This document shows positions 29,801 through 35,800 of a stretch of DNA of 64,000 nt, in pieces (positions within the stretch are counted from its first letter, which is position 1; the number at the start of each line of letters is the position of its first letter). The notes under the pieces were generated by a model. It was not told the origin of the DNA. It did no database searches and saw only the letters and a list, made by a program, of their open reading frames with translations. This DNA is from Schistosoma haematobium. Taxonomy: Eukaryota > Platyhelminthes > Trematoda > Strigeidida > Schistosomatidae. The stretch spans positions 84,124,364 through 84,188,363 of the forward strand of contig NC_067196.1 in assembly GCF_000699445.3 (NCBI RefSeq). The letters are read 5' to 3'. A program made the position numbers and the translations under genes.

Positions 29801-32800
29801 TTAACCAATGTTTATCCTGAATTATTTGTTCCTTCGAAAGCTTTGGCTTCTGGTGATGTAAGTTTTTTTTGTCGTACATTTTCTGTTTTCTACGGAATTC
29901 AATGTTTAAACATGAACTATTCCCCAAGTTATATTTGAAATTTGTTTTATGTTTTTACAACTGATCAGTCACTGAGTAGTTACTAATGTCATTTATGCCG
30001 CGTCCTTCTTGGTGTTAGTCGAATTATATTGATCACGTTATCACTAGTCAGGTTAAATCGACATTATTTTTACCATGATGGGACGTTAGATGGTTGGACA
30101 TCAAAAGTATACCTGGACCAAGGATTTGTGCTAGTTGGCAATGCTCGTGTAGGCGTACATGTTATCTAGAGGTGACGAACACTCGCTCATTGGGCTTGAC
30201 AGTTTGAGACGTTGTTTCGTATGTATGGATAAAATGAGTATTTTGACCAGAATAAATGACAGAGATCTTAATTACCAAGATTTTGCGTTTTACAATACGA
30301 TTACAGGGAAGTTAGTGAAAATTCATGTTTTCAAAGATGACGTGATGCTAGTCAAAATGAGTAATTACGGTTACTTGCACCGATCTTTTATTTGGCTATA
30401 AACGATTGTTAGTCTATTATCCTATATAATTATACTGATTACAGCTTAATTTATCTCTATTGTACTAATATGATCTTGTCTATGTATAACATTTTCTTGA
30501 GATTTATTGAACCAACATTGATTTCATCATTCATAAGTCAGTGATTTCAATGAAATCTATCTGATAAATGGTTTATTATTTCAACAAACGTTTGCAGCCA
30601 TGTTTTATCATATTCGAACTACATTTTCTTTTCTGTGTTACACTTAACCGGATGAGAAATTTCTCGTATTTTTTGCGGTCTACAAATTCTGAAGCTTTGT
30701 CAAGTCACTACTCCGTTTCTTATTGTTAAAAATGTCTTCTGTTACCTTTGCTTATCTATTTCAATCCATCATCCATGAATAATTTCCCTTAACCATAATA
30801 TTGGACATTCCCAGTGATATATTCTGTCATATTTATTGGTGACCTTGTAAGAACTGGAAAATAAACTCCTTTGGAAATGTCATTATTAGCCTTAAATACT
30901 ATATTGAAATGATATTTCAACATGGAAACTTGTACCTTTTGTTTTAGGCAAATAGTAAACATAGTATGAACGTTGAAAAGCAGAATGTGAATAAAACTGA
31001 GAAATTATTTTGATAGATAATACTTTTGATATGATGATCCAGCTGTTACTATTGTGATCGCAGCGAATGCGTCAAATTATGGAATTGGAGCAGTGATTTC
31101 ACATATCTAACCCAATGAATCTGAGAAAGCCATATCAAGTGCAGCTAGATCGTTAATTACAGCAGAACTTAGCTACAGTCAGATCAAGAAGAATGCATTG
31201 ACATTTTTCTTTGCTGTAAAGAAGTTTCACGAGATGATATTTGGATGTCAGTTTACGATATTAACTTACCATAAACCATTGCTGGCCACATTCGGGTCGA
31301 AAAAAAGATTCCGGTGTATACCGCGAACAGACTGTAACGATTGAGAAGTACATTCTTGGGTTACAACTACAAGATTAAGTATCATCACACTACTTATTTT
31401 GTACAAGCCGATGCCTTGTATAGACTGTTTGGTTCACAAGTGAAACGTGAAGAAAAATATTCTTGTGTTGTTCCGTTGTACTATTTAAACATGGAATTAT
31501 TTTGGTTTGGTTATTTATCCTCTGAAGAAATGGCCCACACTGAGTCACGAAACGTCAAAAAATTTAATTTTCCTACTCATTGGGAAGACGCTGTCGATGG
31601 TCTACCAGTTACTTTCAAAGCTATCAAAGAAGCTATGGAAAATAAAAATATATTAGGAGAAGTTAAGTGTTGTCTTCTCACCAAGTGGCCGAACCGTCGT
31701 TTTGAAGGAGAACTGCTGCAATATTTTCTCTGACGGAACTCACTCAAGATTGGTGATTCATGTATTATGTTCGGCGGCAAAATTATTTTTACGAAAAACA
31801 TTGCGCCACAAGGTTTTGAGACCATTCCACATTTGCCATCCCGGCATCTATTATACAAAGTCGTTCGCTCGAAGCTACGCTTACTGGCCTACAATGGATC
31901 GAGATATCGAAACTAGGTGCCTCAATTGTTCGTTGTGCTTGCAAGCAGCCAAAAGCCTTAGGTCGAGTGGGCCACAACAAAGGAAAAAGCCCAATGGTCC
32001 CTGAGAGAGTCTCCACTCAGATATTGCAGGCCCACCACGATGAAAAGTGTTTTTAGTCATGGCTGATGCACTCACGAAATGGCCAGAAATCTATGCTATG
32101 ACAAATTGCATAACCAGTGAAACAATCAGCAAGTTACTAGATTGTAGAAAATTTCTTGAAACCTACATCTCATAAAATCTGAAGGTTTATTTAATGAGAT
32201 GGTGATTAAAATACGTATACTTCAGCGAAAATAAATAGTGTTTCTCTTTGAAATCACCTTGTTTAAGTTTTACATTCTTATTCTTGACAACAAGCCTCGT
32301 TGAATTTCTTTTGGATAACTGTCTTCCTGGAACTAATATGGGACGTTACAAAACCCCTTGTTATGAGTGAACATATTTTTTAAAAATGTGTATTGATTCG
32401 TCACTGATGGACTTGGATAAAGGTTGTATTAGATCGCGAATAAAGAGAAGGCGTGTGAACCAACTCCATTTAATCATGCGTTAATCAGTATTTATAGCCA
32501 GATATAAACAAGTTACAGATATGTGATGAAAAGAATAAGAAGTGTACTTACATATACTCTCATATAAAAACAGTCAAGGCTGATAAATGAATAATTAACA
32601 AGGTCAAAACGTAACTCAAGAAGAATGGATAAAGTTAGAATAAGGGAATTGGGCTTAACATAGCAACCTACACTACAACAGTTTAGTACACGAAAAATGT
32701 ATGACTTGGTTTTGTTACTGTGGTAACTGTTCCAAAACACATCAAGTTCGGAACCTGGAGATGTTTTGTGAGATTATTTTTGAGTTGAGGATATAATAAA

Positions 32801-35800
32801 CTATATTAAGGAAAAACTTCAACATAGATTATGAGCAACTTCTAATTACCTGCTGCTGTATTTTTATTTTCACCATATTTCACAATACTTCCGAACAAAA
32901 TATAATATAAAATGAGACCTGTAAGCACATCAATAAATTCGATGGTTAATAACCTTAGTTATCACCAATTTCTTTTAGGCAGTCTGATTTTTGTTACCAG
33001 TAGTAAATTAACCTGAAATCGCCATTTTAAATAAGATCCATATGTGATTAGATTATAAATCCAACGAACAGTGTAGTCTTTATCACGTACAAAAACTGCC
33101 ACTGAATACTTTTACACTGCAAAATTTACTTTCATGGTCTGCTGCTTCTTCCGTGATTGCTCACTTCAGTTTATTGCACTTTTATGTTCATTTAAAACGT
33201 CGAACCTGCGTTGTTCATTGATAACACGTCTCCTTCTAAATTAACATATGCATATATGTGATTTTAGTTGGAACGTTTAATGTTGCTTCGGTTGGACTAT
33301 CGGCGATCGGTAAATTTGACTGTAGATATATTTGAATTCAGAAAATTAACTGAAGAGTGTTAACGTGAAGCTTTACTTCAGTTAAAATGTTTAAAATGAA
33401 CTATTTATGTTGGTAGTGAATTGATGTAACGTGTGTTCGTAATTGGACGCAATCAATCATTTCCATTCGAAGTTTCAGATTTGTTTGTTTCAAACGAAGT
33501 ATTTTTTTGAGAGAAATCATGCTTACATTTGATGGTTTGTCAGTCATTTATAATTCTGTCTTTCTGATTTTCGTCATTCGATCAACCAGCTTCATCAGTC
33601 ACATTCCTCCAAACTGTCTTGTGTCCTTTGTTCATTCGGACATGTGAAACTGTGTTCAAATTCCCCCAACTTTCATTTTGGTAATATAAGTCTTTGTGAA
33701 GTAAGATGTTTTGCAGTAGCCATATATGAATTTTGTATTTTTGAAAACAAATGGAAAGGACAAATTGGCGACATTAAACTATTCATGTCAGAGATTAGTT
33801 GAAGAGTAGATGTTCTGGTTCAATGGTTCGACTACTTCACTCTCAATCCTTAGTACAGGTGTTGACGCAGGTCAGTCTTTAGGCAAGAGTTTGCATTTAG
33901 AGTGGGAAAAACACATCCCAAACACCCTGAAATTGTTGCTCAGTGCTACCAAAAGACTCTGCCTTTTATGAGCAACTTCAACAAGCAGGACTATATGATC
34001 TGTGTATTCTCAATCGATAAAGTGGACCTCGTGGAAGGAGATCTAAGACCGAAAATACAGTCGACGAGCAAGTTATTTCCAGCAGTAGGTCTATGATGAT
34101 AAATTGAAAACCCTCAGAAAGTAGAATCGTGCAGTATAGGAGACTATTCAATACTAGGGATATCAAATCATTTCGTCCTACCAAATACAAATAAATAACG
34201 TAACAAGCAGTTATTTAATACGTTTAGCAGTCTTCTTTTATGGCGTGACGTTACTTGAACAAATATTGAATAAATCTATATGAGATGGTGGAGAATATTT
34301 GTAACTCAGGTGGATGATTTCGAAGTTTTGTTCTCTGAGATGGATCATCGTTCTTCTGATCGAAATCATCAGTACCTGAAGTTTGTGCTGATGATGTCGT
34401 TCAGATGAACGATGAACGCTCCACGACCAAACCATCCAGCTCAGAGAACAAAGTTCCATCAAAATAAATCTATATTGATAAAGGTCTATTCTTTGGTAAT
34501 TTTTACCTTGTTTAACAAATATATATAGAGTACTTGATGATTAGTTGATTCATCGATATTTCTAATATTGTAGATTGAAAGTGCTGCTGGTCCACACTGT
34601 TTGGATTCACCAACTCCTCGTACTGGAGATAAAAAACAAACTATTATCAAAATATGGCCATGTCATAAACAAGGTGGCAATCAAGTCAGTTAATCGATTG
34701 ATTATTGATAGCTATGTTGAATAATGAAATAGGAGTGACATAAATACCAATAATAGTTTACAGTACAACATAGAGTACTGTGAATAATTTTCTCTTAATA
34801 AATTATTACACTTGATGTATCTTAATGGGAAGCGTTTTTTAGATATTTTTGACTAATTACTGACGAATCGAAATTTGTGAAATTTTTACATTAGAATCTA
34901 ATTAATGTTCAATAAACTTTAAGGCATAACTAATCATTTTGGAAGTATAGATGCAGTCAGTGTATTGTTAATTCTGAATAAGATGTGTCAATTACATATA
35001 AGGCTCTGTGAAAAGCTTTGGATAAAGGTGACATTATTGATCGACGAACTTGTAAACTTTTTGATAGTTATAACATATACCCAAGCTACTGAGGTCAGTG
35101 TTTCAAGATGGTGTTATCAAATGAGTTATTGGTTCTTTCAAACCTCAGAGTTACTAACATGGCGTTCCTAATGAACATCATTCATCGTTTGGAGACAACT
35201 ATGGTCGAGCTTAGAGTGAGTGAACATCCTTAACTCTAAGGGGCCAGGTTTTACAGGCATAGAGTAGAACTACTGTCCTCGATACGTTATAAAGCCAATC
35301 TTGTGCAGAAAATCTAACATGATGTCAGCGTCAGAGGCCCCCCAGCTTATAATATGCCTCTTCGACCTTTACTATACGTAAATTGATCTCATCACTCAGT
35401 CCACCGCCAGCATTCACACAGCTACTTAGATGCATAAACTTCTCAACTACTACTACTGGTTCATCACGTACAATGGGTGCCAACAAATGCTGGTCTCAGT
35501 TTGAATAGGTTGATTATGAATACAGTGGTCTTGAGTGCTATCAGAGGTATGAGGGCGGTTATCACTTCCCGGTTGCCCACACCGTGAAGGGTTCTTCTGC
35601 AGGTACCTGAAAAGGAAATCGGGTAAGAGGTGGTCTTAGTGACCTAAGAGCTTGACCGCAGTGCCTAAGGGACAACTGCTTGAGATCGGTCACACACGAC
35701 CTTTTTATGGGTAATTTTTGTGTCAGTTCCGTACTTGTTGAGACCTTACCGCCGGAGACGGATACCTGTGGGATAAGGCGAGGTGTGCATTTTTAGGGTC

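Noticed and set aside
30159..30401. 80-codon frame in GALNT intron 7 as a nested gene
   Set aside because: No recognisable domain, no nearby promoter or splice context; the surroundings look like old repeat sequence.
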